Source of the DNA: Psococerastis gibbosa
Lineage: Eukaryota; Arthropoda; Insecta; Psocodea; Psocidae
Assembly: GCA_963971405.1 (NCBI GenBank)
Contig: OZ020489.1
Coordinates: forward strand, 33,699,047 to 33,763,046
Direction: 5' to 3'
Length of the DNA stretch: 64,000 nucleotides
Shown: piece by piece, positions 11,195-23,507 of the stretch
Numbering within the stretch: the stretch's first letter is position 1
Layout of the letters: each line of letters begins with the position of its first letter
Program-made: the position numbers and the translations under genes
Notes under the pieces: generated by a model
What the model saw: the letters and a program-made list of their open reading frames with translations, nothing else
Told to the model about the DNA's origin: nothing
Databases searched by the model: none

Positions 11195-13295
11195 CCAAGA
11201 TCAAGTAGGTATCCAAAAGGAGAGGAACGGTTTCGGAATAACTCTTTCAAGTTGAATTGAAAGAATAACTTTTTAGTTTTTATTTTGTTCAAGTTAGATA
11301 GACAGATAGATAGATAGATTCGATTTATTACCTTCAATACAATACAATACATTTATACATTGTTGCATTTTTTTTCTTAAGACTTAAACATTGTAATGAA
11401 GAAGGGCCCTAAGGGATAAACCCGCATTGAACCCTTACTTTATTGAAACTTAAACATATTATAAATTATTGAATAAAAAAGTGATCTACTAACTACTACG
11501 AACTAAACTATGCTAAACTGACCTTATATACTAATAATTAGACTAATATATGTGTAACAAACGATGATCGATGGCAAAGTAGGCTAATTAAGGAAAGTAA
11601 TTTTTTTTTTTTAGAAAAAATTTAAAAGACTTCCTGTATTTTATTTCAAATTTCCAATAACTCAGCTATTTTATTTTCTTATTTCTTTCTTTGGACAACC
11701 TGTTACATATCTGTTTGAGAACCCTTGTATTAGGCTATTAATGTTTACGTCTGACTCTCTTTATCCATAGCCTGTAGCATTCTTTCATTTGTCACACGGT
11801 CCCTCCAGGGCTCCAGCTGATCCGAACCATACCTCTGTAACGACACCTTTCAAACATGTTCAGTAGCAATACAAGCTAGAAATCAGTCTGTGCTTTTTGA
11901 GAACTTAGTTCATGCCATAAAATGGTTTCCCCTTCCCCATAACAGAATCCTTGTGTGTGAGGGGCTCAAAATGTTGAATGGTCCGAGGCCCGCAGATTCC
12001 CTGTACGGCAGCGCTTTTTAGGTCTCTTCCCCAATCACGGCATCCACATAAATATAGCTACACGATGTGTTCACAAAGTGATGTGGAAACAGACATCGGA
12101 TTCCACCTGCTATGTCAGAAGTAAAAAATAGCGCCAAAACTTTTTAGTTTATTCAGTTAAGTTTTATTATCATTTTTACTTTTCCCTGTTTAATGATTTA
12201 AAATTTTTACGTAGCCTAGGTATTTTATTATTAAAAGTCCATTCTATCCAGTGTAAAGCCCTTTTATTGCGGAGGGGGTCCGGACCCCTTGGACGGCCCT
12301 GGGTCTACACCTACAAATTATTATCATTTATTCATTGGCTACAAACCCGCTAAAGTAGCCTTGGTCTAGCCAGCTGATTCCCAAAAGACCGCGCCGCGTG
12401 CGTGTTTACCATTGTTGAAGAATAACACTCGCACGGTTCCTTTAGTTCAAGTTCAAGTTTGTTGGAGTACAGCAAGTACACAGGGGTACAGGTTCGTGGT
12501 ACCGTTCAGAGCAGCCTGAGCCCGTGAAAATGAAAGTATAATCCCAATGGCCCGGGCGACCTACTTGCTCACAACCGAGCCCTAATGACATGATGAGGCT
12601 TGTTAATCAACAACACCGCTGATTACAATGAAGTACAATATGTACACATGAGCGAACATATGTACAAAAATGATTTTGCCCATTTAGCACCATACATCCT
12701 CCCAGTGGAAAAAAATTGGTGAGGCACAGCATACAAAAATAAAATTTAAAATAAAAATTGGCTGAGCTGTGTGTGTTAAACTCGATTAGAGGCAGGGTCT
12801 AGCGCGAGTCTCATTGACTCATCATTGAGCTGGGTATTTTGAGTATGTATCTTCACGCTGTTTGAGCTTGTTAAAGCTCGAATTCGAGCTTGTCTTCAAG
12901 CAATGGAGAAGCAATCGGAAATGGTGCCTCTGCATCGTTATAGCTATAGTTGTTGTGTAATTTTGGAGCTAGTACAGCTCCTGGTTCTTTTTCAAGGTAT
13001 TTTTTAAGTTTTAATTGTCTCTTCTAGAATTTGATTAGCCTGCATTTCCTAATTCAAAAGACACTTTTTTAGTCGAATTATTTGAAAAATTAGATAAGGC
13101 ACCGTCTCAGTTGCCTCTAATGGCGAGCCGCCACTGTATCCTTCCGAATAAGAGCTGATTTTACGAGGGCAGTTGTTCCCAACCGATGCTCCGCAAGACC
13201 CTGGCAAATAGTCCGCGAGCATGCCAGCAGTTACTTAAGGGTTGCTATTAATAAGAAAATTAAGCGCAAGCTGAGAATGCAACAATTTGTAAAAT
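11195..13295. other. Non-genic stretch
   Basis: No gene recognised. A (GATA)n tract at about 11290-11320 followed by 'tcgatttattaccttcaata' looks like a reversed retroelement tail. Bases 12265-12305 ('ggtccggaccccttgg') and 13170-13215 resemble half-MITE ends. The remainder is unassigned. Confidence 0.4.
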
Positions 13296-14122
13296 AAAAA
13301 GAACCGGTCCGAGTTTACTCGAACATGCTTTCCAATTTATCAAAATTAGTAGATAGAGAAAATTAGTAATTTCATGGTAAATAATTGTTGTGGTTAAATT
13401 TCTGATGTCTCGGGGGGGGGGGGGGAGATTATCCAGCTGACGTCACTGGAGGTGAGGTAAATTGTAAATAGGTGAGACCAACACATTGCCACATGGCAGG
13501 GCACGCAAGGTATTTGAGCGTGAAATTTCAATCATTTAAAAAAATAAAAAACATGTTTGCACAAAACCAAATAGTTTTTTGGGAATGCACCCTGTCCGGT
13601 TTCGTTACTCAATTAAACACCTAAAACATGCCTGAAGGTATTCGATTCAAAGGTTTAGCAGAACAATTATTTTTTAGTCATTTTTCATTAAAATTTAGTT
13701 ATTTTTATTTTTCTACCCCCAGAAGCAAACTAACAAGGGGCAAGCGACCCCCCGCATTTTATTAAAATTAATAACGACTACAATATATGTGAATTTAAAA
13801 GAAATCGTTTCAGCCGTTTTTGAGAAATAATTTTTTTAGAGTTATTTGGGAATAACACCCCCCAAATTGAGTTAGCCCAAAATAAATGATCTCGAGGTAT
13901 GATTTTTGTAAACCTACATGCTAAATTTCATCTAAATCAATCGGGTAGTTTGCTTGGAAATCATCAATGAATAGACAGAGCGACAGACAGACATTTCGTA
14001 AAAACCTTTTTTTTTGGGTTCCTGGGACCTCAAAACGTGTAAATCCGTTGAAATCTCGGAATCGAAAATTTCGACCATCACAAAGCTTTCCTTATACTAC
14101 GTTTAAATTGGAAAGCAAAAAC
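13296..14122 (-). mobile_element. Family H element, reverse orientation
   Basis: Near-full copy in the opposite orientation to 7938. It starts 'aagaaccggtccgagtttac', has the G run and the 'ctgacgtcactggaggtgag' block, then 'cgacagacagaca' at about 13980, and ends 'tactacgtttaaattgg'. It shows several internal deletions relative to the other copies. Confidence 0.8.
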
Positions 14123-14539
14123 ATGCCTGCCCAAGTTTCCCATTAACTTTATCGTACATTAACTCCGTCACGTGACACCTTACTAATGCGGGACTAAAAA
14201 ATAAACCCCTGTGTTACGTTAATCCCAAATCGCCATAATAGGGCTGCAGATTCATAGTTACTTCAATAAAACGTAATGTTGTCTCATTTTTCCTCAAGTT
14301 TAGTAAATCTTGTAGGTGGTATATATGATTATTTAATGGAACCAGCCTACTTTTTGGCATTTGCCATTTGCCGACTGCACGGTTTGTGCAGAAGTGGTTG
14401 CGGTCGAGGAGCCCCAGTGAGATATTACGGCCCGTTAAGTACAGGTACAACCTCTTTAATTATTCTTTGTCATGTCTGGTGGGTCACATTAATAAGCTCA
14501 AATTCCAGCAGCCGTAGCACGAGGTGAAACGTTAACTCA

Positions 14540-14697
14540 TTCTTCTTCTTCTTCTGGCTCTACAGCCCTTGATGAGCTTTGACCTGCTCGACAACACTTC
14601 TCCACTCATCTTGGTTTTGTACAACGCTCCACCATCTACGGACTCCCAACTCGCAAAAATCAGTTTCCAACTCATCCTTCCAGCGTTTTCGAGCAAA
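14540..14697 (-). mobile_element. RTE-like LINE 3' end fragment
   Basis: Matches, on the minus strand, the last roughly 160 bp of the RTE-like LINE at 46787: the C-terminal codons, the stop, 'gggctgtagagcc'-like sequence and the (GAA)n tail. It is severely 5'-truncated. Confidence 0.8.
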
Positions 14698-14711
14698 CGC
14701 TCACTCATTAA

Positions 14712-14878
14712 GCGTGTCTGGTCAATATTCCGTCATTTGTGAGTAAAAAAAGTTGAGAGTTTTGTTTTTAGGAGACTATTATCTACATAATAACATAAAT
14801 ATCTACATAATAGTCTCATTAAAACAAAAATCTCAAATTTTTTAAATCACAAATGACGTAATATTGACCAGTGGAATG
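14712..14878. mobile_element. Palindromic MITE, family T
   Basis: Imperfect palindrome. The left arm 'ggtcaatattccgtcatttg' pairs with the right arm 'acaaatgacgtaatattgac', with a second nested hairpin around 'gactattatctacataat'. It is related to copies near 31.1, 31.4, 48.9 and 56.1 kb. Confidence 0.75.
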
Positions 14879-14879
14879 A

Positions 14880-16010
14880 ATACACGTCTTACCAGGGTTC
14901 AACATATAAACACAATATTTTTAGAATGGAAAGAACTAGTTTAATACTGTTTTGTTTACATTTTTAATGCCGATAAAAAGTTAAGAGGAATCTTTCCAAA
15001 TTTATGGAAAACAACAGGGCTAATTACTTGCTAAGCAAAGCGTATGTAAGTACCCATATTAAATTTAGGGGTACTAATTTTCTACCTCTTAATATATTTA
15101 TGAAGGTTCGTGAAGGGGTTGGAGCAACTACAATAGAAGTACAAAAAAATTATTCTAATACATAAATCAAAATACTTTAATAGGCAATATTGTACTTTTA
15201 GTATACATAGCTTTGCCTTCAATACAAATATTTTTAGTTTACCCCCCAAGTAAAATTATTTCATTTCAAGGACTTCCTTTTAAATTGTTCCTTTTATTGT
15301 AAAAACAAAAGTAAACTGTCCCTTTTCGGACGGTATTATCCCTTGGGACCTTGTTTTTGTTTACATCTCTGACCCAATTCTTGTCCAACACATAACAACA
15401 ATGGCTCATCCCCAAGGATTCAACCTCCAAAAAAGATTCACTTTCTTTGAAATCTCATTATTTGCTTCAATTTCGACGACATGCTTAACGAGTGATTTAC
15501 TGGTTGACATTCATTGTATATATTTTTTTATAGCATTCATGAGGGACTCAAGGCCGTACGTGTATGTATGGCATTAATAATATGGTAGGAGAGGGGGGGG
15601 GGGGGAGCGCTGTTGCAAAGTTTCGGGAAGTTATAAGCTATTGTAAATTCAGAATGTCTATCAGAGAGAAGTCCCTTTATGCAGGTAGAAAGACAAAAAA
15701 AAATATAAAGCATGGGACCCGAGGGAAAAATTTGAATTAAAGAGCTACTGTAGGTGTGTGAGAAATATTAAGGAATTTAACTCATGTATTTTCAACCACT
15801 TAATAATATGAAAAATTATTATTACAATTATAAAATAGAACCGGTCCGAGTTTACTCGAACATGCTTTCCAATTTATCAACATTAGTAGATGGAGAGTAT
15901 GATATTATGAGAATATAAATTAGTAATAATAAAAATAAAATTATAATAATAAAGTCTTTATTGAAAAATGTAGATACAGCGAGATTAGGGCGTATGACCC
16001 TGTCTTACAC
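14880..16010. other. Non-genic stretch
   Basis: No gene. A 60-bp end fragment of family H ('gaaccggtccgagtttactc') lies at 15838-15898. A G run lies at about 15590. Confidence 0.5.
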
Positions 16011-16017
16011 GTACAGT

Positions 16018-16193
16018 TACTTCGGTGGCAAGGTGGTAGCGTGCTTGTACTTGTAAGTCTCAACACACGTTGCGGTCGGAGACGTGTCGTAACTCGACAC
16101 AAGTACTCATCAGGTTACTTAGTGAGGCGATTGAAGAGATTAATCGGATGCATTCATTAAATTGTTTGTACGCGATTAACCTTTAAAAAATAA
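16018..16193 (+). mobile_element. tRNA-like SINE (family S2), copy 1
   Basis: The head 'TGGCAAGGTGGTAGCGTGC' fits a Pol III A box. A later arm, 'gtgtcgtaactcgacac', sits where a T-arm/B box would be. The 3' body 'gattaatcggatgcattcat' ends in an A-rich tail. Eight copies occur in the window. The exact tRNA parent is not clear. Confidence 0.65.
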
Positions 16194-16194
16194 C

Positions 16195-17060
16195 AAATAA
16201 AAAAAACATTAGTGTTCATATCAATGATGGTTTAAATGGGAATTTGAAAAATCAGTCATATCTTCTATTAAAGATAACAGTCAAATTCAAATTCGCTACT
16301 TCCACGTTCATTTTCACGCACATTCACATTTATATTGTTTCCGTGTGTATTTTTGGTCATTGGCAAACTGGTATACACCCTCGATGTCTACCTACACCGG
16401 CTACAAGCGATAATGGACAAGCTGAGGCAAGCATAGAAATCTTTATGGATATTGTCGATCTTCATCAAAAACTGCGATGGTGTAACATAATCGAAATACC
16501 TATCTAATGTCATTGAATATATATAACGGATAGAGTTATGTATATTAAATGCTAAACATATTCGCTAACATATTTGGAATTTCTTCGGAGAATTTGAGAT
16601 ACATTGTTGGAGAGGTGTTAAAGCCTAAGGGAAGACGCTTACTTAAAATAAAAATTTAAATACTTTTGATTTTACGAGACTAGGCCAGGGCCAAGCATTT
16701 TGCATTTACACGACTCAACGTTTGCACAATATACTTATGAGAACAAGGCATCTTTAGCGACATTGCAACATAATTAGAGTTTTCAACCGACATATCGTCG
16801 CCTCTTAACAAATAACATCAGTCTTCCATTAATATTTTGGAAAACATGTAAGTAAAGTATGTGTGTGAAGTGCAATGAAACGTGCTTACTTTTAGACTTA
16901 TGCTACATACATGACTAATAGTATAATATTTTTCATGTGAATAGTAAAGTATATTGCATAATATGTCGAATCCTCTTATCACAAACGATTGTAGAGAATT
17001 TAATGTTGATATCTTTTTTTCACAGAAGTTTTTGTTTGTTTGTTATAAAAATTAATCTCG
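16195..17060. other. Non-genic stretch
   Basis: No gene or recognised repeat. A short open frame at 16244-16507 has no protein-family features and I do not call it. Confidence 0.45.
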
Positions 17061-17061
17061 T

Positions 17062-17515
17062 AAAAACAATTCAATACATGTATCCGAGTAATCTCTTCAA
17101 TCGCCTTACTAAGTAACCTTATAGCCAGGCGCGGATCTAGAATGAGACCAAGGAGGGGGCTAAGATTAAATTTCGAATTGTTTTTGAAAAATAGGGCTGA
17201 AATATTAGGGTTTTACGCATTTTCAGAGCAATAAGGGTTACATATTATCAGTAATTAATACAATCGACCACAAGGGGGGCCCGGGGGTCCCTCCCGGGAG
17301 AAAATTTGTGAAAATAGGGCTGAAATAGTGGGGTTTTTCGCATTTTGAGGACCCTAATGGGGGGGGGGGGCTATAGCCCCCATAGCCCCCCCCCCCGTAG
17401 ATCCGCGCCTGCTTAAAGCCTAAAGGTACTTGTGACGAATAACGACACATCTCTGATCGCAAGGTGTGTAGAGACTCGCACTAGTACAAACACGCTACCA
17501 CCTTGTCACCGAAGT
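17062..17515 (-). mobile_element. S2 SINE split by a hAT MITE
   Basis: The two halves (about 17062-17125 and 17412-17515) are the S2 body and head in minus orientation. They are separated by the MITE at 17126-17411. Rejoining them restores the order seen in the uninterrupted copies. Confidence 0.75.
17126..17411. mobile_element. hAT-type MITE, 14-bp TIR
   Basis: Perfect terminal inverted repeats CAGGCGCGGATCTA and TAGATCCGCGCCTG. The 8-bp flanks cttatagc (17118-17125) and cttaaagc (17412-17419) differ at one base. There are internal G and C runs and two copies of a 'aaaatagggctgaaat' phrase. It is inserted in an S2 SINE. Confidence 0.9.
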
Positions 17516-18285
17516 CGCTAAAAGAAGTAGGTAGCCTGTATTTAAGTAAGTGATAACAACATCCCAACTATTTTATATATTTCTTCAAATCCCAGCGTGA
17601 AAGTCAGAACTATTAAAAAGGAATTAAGAAATCTCAAGAAATTACATGGAGGCATAATAAAAACAAAGATAACAAGTGAATAACCATCTAGTAATAAGGT
17701 AGAAAGCCGGAGTTACAAAATTATGGAGGGTAAATGATAATGTCAAACATTATTTACAGACCGAAATAAAATACTCATTAGATTAATTCCAGAGCACACC
17801 GATACAACTCCTACGAGGAAGGTCCTCCTATGGAACAAGTAACGGCTGTATTTCGGAGGAACCACCAACCAGGACTCAAGAGCGGCTAACCTTAAGAACG
17901 AAGAAGAATCGCTCGTGAAGCAGCGGTAGAAGCATGGGCACTGGGATTTAACAGCGCCTTCTAAATGTAGGTTAGTGGTCAATTGTGGTTTAGGACCTGA
18001 CAACTTACGGTAGAATAGTCTAGGGCTCGTACCTGTCTGTAATGAACAAAGAAGTGTGGTTGTCGAAGTGGTCTTAAACTACATACTTCTTTACTAATTC
18101 ATCTCTCATGGCGCTGGAGAAGTGAAGAATTGGCCATTCATGATCAAGATCGAAAAGTAGCTGTCACGCGTTTGATCTAACATCATATTGTTTGAAAAGT
18201 AAACGGCATATCTCCAATTCAAGGCCCTAATTGCTTAACGATTTGCATTTAGTGCACATCAGTGGCTTACATCTAGTAAGCTCGT
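17516..18285. other. Non-genic stretch
   Basis: No gene recognised. An 86-codon open frame on the minus strand (17743-18003) has no known motifs. Confidence 0.45.
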
Positions 18286-18289
18286 TATC

Positions 18290-19437
18290 GGAGACGGAGA
18301 GTGCCGTTTAAGAAAAAACTCCGAAATAGACTCAACGGAGAAGACATAGTTCGGTTCATAAGGGCGCAACGAATAAGATGGCTGGGGCACGTCGTAAGAA
18401 TGTCAGACGACCGTAAAAGACGCACAAATCAAGCATGACAGGATGACAACTGGCGGAACGCCCTCGAAAACGCTGAAAGGATGAGCCAGAAACTGACCTT
18501 CGGTAGTTTTTTTTTTTTTTTTTTTTTTATAAGTTGGGGTACAGGTGTTACCTGTGTGCACTTAAGCCTATTGGCCTATTGTGCCCCCTACAACAAAGTA
18601 TCTACATCACTTCTACATCACTTTCTCGAGGCCTATCTCCCTCACGAGAGCCAGGATCTTGAGGGGATTCAGAAGTGGTAGGTCTTTTACATGTAACTGC
18701 AAGCTTTCCGAGCATGCTGCTCTTCTTCGTGCGATTGCATCGCATCGCATCGCAGGTCCTCCGCACCTTCATTGCAGAATCTGCAAGACTATAGTTGTCT
18801 CCCTAAGAGACTCCAGATATTTAACCCCAGGACCAAAGACGCCAAGGCCTGTTCTTGGTTTGGTACTTCCTAGCCTAGAGCCATCAGTATACCACTTGAT
18901 TGTGTGACTATTGAGAATTCCTGCTGATTCGCAGCATTCTTTCATTGTCCCTAATATAGTTTCGAATTCCCTCCTAAAACAGTATTTTGGATGGATTCTA
19001 TCGCTTGGCATATCCAGGCAGTGGTCAGACGTAGTCAGAGAGGCTGAGTCTCTCTTAATTGCCCTTCCACTCCTAGTAATGCCATTTCTGCAGAAGTTTC
19101 CACTGCAACATGGAGGGGTGGGAAGTCCAGTACTATCTCCATTGCTGCAGTGGGACAGGATTACATAGCCCCTGTAAAGCATCATGTTAGAGAATACGGG
19201 CTTCTGAATGTAGCCATAATTTGGATTATTCAGAGAAAAATTCTCATGTGGTTTGATTTTGCCATGTCCATGAAGCCATGACCAATGATATGGTTACAGC
19301 AGGAAAAGACAGGCAGAACCTTCGGTAGTTGGGTATCCGTAGATAGTGGAGCGTTGTGCAAAACCAAGATAACTGAAGGAGTGTTATCGAGCACACCAAA
19401 GCTCATCAAGGGCTGTAGTGACAGAAGAAGAAGAAGG
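18290..19437 (+). mobile_element. RTE-like LINE 3' fragment, interrupted
   Basis: Two pieces (18290-18508 and 19318-19437) make up the C-terminal end of the same LINE family as 46787. They carry a degraded '[20 protein letters not shown]' segment, then the final codons, then a (GAA)n tail at about 19425-19437. An RNase H-type LINE is inserted between them, flanked by a 13-bp duplication of this element's own sequence. Confidence 0.8.
18509..19317 (-). mobile_element. RNase H-type LINE, copy 1 (truncated, deleted)
   Basis: Minus-strand element with a poly(A) tail (T run at about 18507-18528). It is flanked by a 13-bp duplication ACCTTCGGTAGTT at 18496-18508 and 19318-19330. Coding remnants include the RNase H signature 'WYTDGS', followed almost at once by 'RFCNEGAED', the start of the C-terminal zinc knuckle. 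Most of RNase H and the intervening segment are therefore deleted. Upstream frames are shifted. I/R1-group LINEs combine RT, RNase H and a CCHC end like this, but the clade is inferred. Confidence 0.85.
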
Positions 19438-19612
19438 TGAAGAAGGCTCGATATATCGGAAAGTATCGCCGTCTGCATGTTATAATCTAAGAGAAGATAG
19501 CACTGAATGCTCCGGGCAGGAGAAGATCCTGGTTGAAAAACCTGAGGCAGTGGTTTGGCAAGAGCATGACTTCCCTTTTTAGGGCAGCAGTCTGCAAGGT
19601 ACAAATTGCGAT

Positions 19613-20121
19613 TTTTTTTTTTTAATTAATTGGGGTACAGGTGTTACCTGTGTGCACTTAAGCATATTGGGCCTATTGTGCCCCCTACAACAAAGTATCT
19701 ACATCAGTTCCTCGAGGCCTATTTCCCTCAGGAGAGCCAGGACCTTGAGGGGATTTAGAAGTGGTAGGTCTTTTACATGTAATTGCAAGTTTCCCAAGCA
19801 TGCTTTTTTTGTTTGTTCTATTACTAAGCCAACCTAGCGGAGTTAGGGCTATAAAGCCCTCTCTTACACTCAACTAGGAAGGCCTGGGACCGCCTGCTTT
19901 ACATGCCCTCCCAAGCATGGCCAGAAAATGTAGGAGGTGTAGGACTCGAACCAACAATGCTGCTCTACTACGTGCGATTGCATCGCAGTGAAGGAGGATA
20001 TGCTTGGGGTCCTCCGCTCCTTCGTTACAGAATCTGCATGCTCTAGACTCTCTGACACCTGTAGGGTAGTCAGATGTCCATTCAAGTTGCAATGCCCAGA
20101 GAGGAATCCTTTGATCATACG
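19613..20121 (-). mobile_element. RNase H-type LINE, copy 2 (3' end)
   Basis: Same family as the copy at 18509, with a T run at 19612-19623 and an 11-bp duplication CAAATTGCGAT at 19602-19612 and 20122-20132. It keeps the C-terminal CCHC-like segment 'CRFCNEGAEDPKHILLHC' near 20000-20060. A 5'-truncated S1 SINE is inserted at 19805-19956. The shared 3' UTR ('cacaggtaacacctgtaccc' reversed) is highly similar to copy 1. Confidence 0.85.
19805..19956 (-). mobile_element. tRNA-derived SINE (family S1) nested in LINE copy 2
   Basis: 5'-truncated copy starting at the B box region (GGTTCGAGTCC on the minus strand). It ends in an A-rich tail next to a short duplication ATGCT (19800-19804 and 19957-19961). 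The LINE sequence is continuous across the insertion when compared with copy 1. Confidence 0.8.
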
Positions 20122-20132
20122 CAAATTGCGAT

Positions 20133-21945
20133 AGAAGAGTCATTTAAAATAGAAGGCTCGTTATATACACTATTCAGGCCTATGTTGGGTCAATTCCGAT
20201 TGTCAAGTGTGGTGACAGTATGTAAAATAAGGTTATTTACTATATACAATAATGTTGGTTGGTGCGTGCAGTTTAATTTGTGTGTACATAATGGGCGTCG
20301 TGCGTACATTACTTAAGTCTAAAGGAGCAAATTTCAAAATATTTTGTAAACAAGAAATGGCCGTGAACTTTTTACGAAATTAAATAATATCTTGTTCCAC
20401 AGATCTATTTAATGCTCATTATTTATATAACGGTTTTCTGAAATGTTAATATTTCAGATAAGAAAATATAAATTTCCATTATTTTTTTTTTTATAAATTT
20501 CCATTAATTTTAATTTTTTATCTGACCACTTTCAAATAATCATTTAATAATTCTCTCCGCAAATACTGGCGTCACTAAAATTCAGGGTAAACAAAAAAAC
20601 ACAGCGACGCCCAAGCAAAGATTGGCGTTTAATAACTGAATAACTGTGATATAACTGTATATCATCTTTTTACCATAATCGTGATAATTTTAAATTGTTG
20701 TTGTTAACTAGTACTTGAATTGTTTGTTACTTTCTGTTTTCTGTGACAAAGCAGTAGAATCCGGGCCGTGGTCGATCTGAAAGCGTACTTCTCTTCGTTT
20801 CGTCAGCATCTGCGGTTGCATCTGCAGCAACTGTTGCTGCTGAGGTTTCGAGATAGAACCTTAGAAGTCTACGCAATTCCACTGAAGATGTCGACTGCAG
20901 TTGTTGGCGAAACGTTTGACAGCACACTTTCAGAACGACCACGGTCTATCATCCCGAATTCTACTGCTTAGCTACGTAACTCTTGCCGTGAAAGTCTTTT
21001 AATGCGATGCCAGTAGAAATCAAAGCATTAAAAGGCAATGAAAAACTATTTAAGGCATCAGTGAAAAAGCACATAACCAACCTTTCCGATCAACACCTGC
21101 TTGTCATATTGATTTCGCTTTTTTAATTTTGTTTTGTTTTTGCTTTTTAATTAACGCTCTTTTTGCAATCGTTTAATTTGGTTTTTCGTTTTATACGTGA
21201 TACTTTCCACATTTTAAGTACCTACACATTAAGTACGATACCTACGAATGAATAATTTAAGTTTTTAATTTTATAGCTTAAATGTATCCCGGCAACACAA
21301 GTCCTCCTGAGGAACTTAGGGCCTGGATAACTAATTGTATTTTATAAGTCTAGTTTTTTACAAATAAATATTCATTCATTCTTTGTAATTTCTGTTGTCT
21401 ACCAGTGTCGTTTTTTTTTTTTTTTTTTTTTTTGTCAATGTATAGTAGCTTTTATGCACACTACAATGCCTGTAGTCTACTGAAAAAATAAACGTTTATT
21501 ATTTTATTATTGCTATTTATTTATATATACTGTATATACGTGTATATTTATTAATACATATATTGTTTTTCTCCTATCCTCGATTTTCCATACCGGACGA
21601 CTGGCCAATTTCCTTATGTAATTGTGCCTACGATTACCTTAAAATGCAGGTGCATAAATGGAAACAAGAAGAAGCTGTATGTACCTGTCCAGGACATCTT
21701 CCATGCTATGCAGTAGTTCCTGGTAGGCCTACTGGGTACTGGCATCTCTACTGCATAGTACCGACCGAGTTCCGGGTCGAGAGCGGCCTGCATACTCGTA
21801 TGCCTGTTATTGTTGGTTCATTAGAATCTCAAATTAAAGCAGGTTCCTTACTTTCAGGATCCTATTGAAGCCATAAAAATATTATAGGTATGGCGAGGGA
21901 TAGTACCTAGTTAAAGCGGAATGAGTGTATCGTCATGTTACCTGA
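20133..21945. other. Non-genic stretch with repeat G
   Basis: No convincing gene. Bases 20765-20995 are repeat G, also found at 38370-38565: 'gtggtcgatctgaaagc', 'tgtcgactgcagttgttgg', 'cgaaacgtttg' and a 'catcccgaattctactgc'-like end. A long T run lies at 21411-21433. A 101-codon open frame at 21563-21868 is not recognised and may be chance. Confidence 0.5.
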
Positions 21946-21947
21946 TT

Positions 21948-22535
21948 TGGGTTAAGAGTGTACAGCCCGTAGGAAATTGGCAACCCGAAATTTATTACCT
22001 TTTATTTTTAGTAGTAGTAGTAGTAGGTTGGTAATAGAATGCAGAATGCATTGAAAACTAAAGTCTTTTTTTGTATATGCATTTTTTTCTGTAACTTACA
22101 GTATAGTCGAAATACAAAAAAGTAAATTTAAGAGTGTACAGCCCGTAGAAAAGTGGCAGTCCGAAATTTAATAATTATTTTTGTTTTTTATTTAATTAAC
22201 TAAGCATGTTATTAAAGATTTGGTTCATCAAAGTTGTAGAAGACTACTTCATGCATCATATAATAAGGTATTTTTAGTTTTCGAAATTGTAGTTTTTTCA
22301 TAAACATGCAAATATTTTATAAACAATAACTTCTCAAATATTTGCATGTTTATAACAAACCCACAATTTCGAACACTAAAAATACCTTATAATATGATGC
22401 ATGAAGTAGTCTTCTACAACTTTGATGAGCCAAATCTTTAATAACATGCTTAGTTAATTAAATAATAAATAAAAAGGAATAAATTTCGAGTTGCCAATTT
22501 CCTACGGGCTGTACACTCTTAAGTACTTTATATTG
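21948..22535. repeat. Palindromic repeat family E, arm 1
   Basis: Contains 'agagtgtacagcccgtagga' twice and its reverse complement 'gggctgtacactctta' at 22507-22521. Between them, 22130-22530 is a long palindrome centred near 22320. The outer piece, with (TAG)n at about 22012-22026, is inverted relative to 23870-23956, so the whole 2-kb block 21948-23956 is a large inverted repeat. Confidence 0.85.
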
Positions 22536-22907
22536 TGCAGAGCTCTGTTTTAACAGACCTCTTCAGCAGTCTGATCGAGGCGTTTATAATACCGGGGTTA
22601 AATAAATACCCTAGGATTATAACTGTAAACAAACAAATTTTGAATAGCACTTTCCATTATAACATCTTGTTTACCAGTGGATTAAATAAATACCGGTATT
22701 ATAAACGCCCCGATCAGGCTGCAGGCGGAGCAAAAAATGTATTACCCTTGTACGCGAGGTTACTTTCGAAGCAAATCCCGCACCGCAAGATAAATAACTT
22801 TTCGCAAATAGAAGGTTCAGGTTAAAAACGAAAACAGCCACCAAGGCACGACAACCCTCTGAGTGTAGACCTGAGTGGAGAATCCCTTTTCTTGACCTGT
22901 TGACCAC

Positions 22908-23098
22908 CATGGCCGTAAGTAGGATTTCCTTTCGGGGTGGGGGGGGGGGTGTCAGAAATTTCATTGTATATTACATAGTAGTTTTTATTTTCCCTCCCGA
23001 AATCCGATTCTATCTAGTGTCAAGCCATTTCATTTCGGGGGTGGGGGGGGGGGGGGGGTTCGACCCCCATGAACCCCCCCCCCCAGGCTACGGCCTTG
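22908..23098. mobile_element. hAT-type MITE with G/C runs
   Basis: Ends CATGGCCGTA and TACGGCCTTG form a short imperfect inverted repeat. Flanks ttgaccac (22900-22907) and atgaccac (23099-23106) match at 7 of 8 bases. Interior G runs and a terminal C run are present. Confidence 0.75.
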
Positions 23099-23199
23099 AT
23101 GACCACTGCTCTGTTTGGGAAGTTGTGAGCTTGTGGTCAGCTACACGCAGCGGTTTGCATAAATTACTAAAACTATTATTATTTAATAAATGACTGCTA

Positions 23200-23318
23200 A
23201 TGAACCAACCTAGCTGAGTTAGAGCTGTATAGCCCTCTCTTATGCTCAACTAGGGAATGGTCAGAAATTGCAGCACGCGTGAGACTCGTTCCAACAACCT
23301 TTTGAGTGGAAGGTGGAA
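23200..23318 (-). mobile_element. S1 SINE, diverged copy
   Basis: Minus-oriented S1 body: 'aaccaacctagctgagttag' and 'ccctctcttatgctcaacta', then a degraded B box ('gactcgttccaacaacc'). The middle part is deleted relative to other copies. Confidence 0.7.
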
Positions 23319-23507
23319 TCCTCGCCACTACAACGAAAATTTTCAAAATTTCTAATTTCCATATCTCCAGTTTTTTCAGGATTCTCCGGTTTTTTCCCTG
23401 GAATCTTCCTCTCCACCTGATTTTTAATAAATATCCTGCTTTCAAAAAATAATAAAATAGTCATTCTGACTAACAATAATTGCAATTTTTTTTAGATACG
23501 TTCATTC

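Noticed and set aside
20727..20971. Frames on both strands in repeat G as a protein gene
   Set aside because: The sequence recurs at 38.4 kb with different frame breaks, so it is a repeat rather than a gene.
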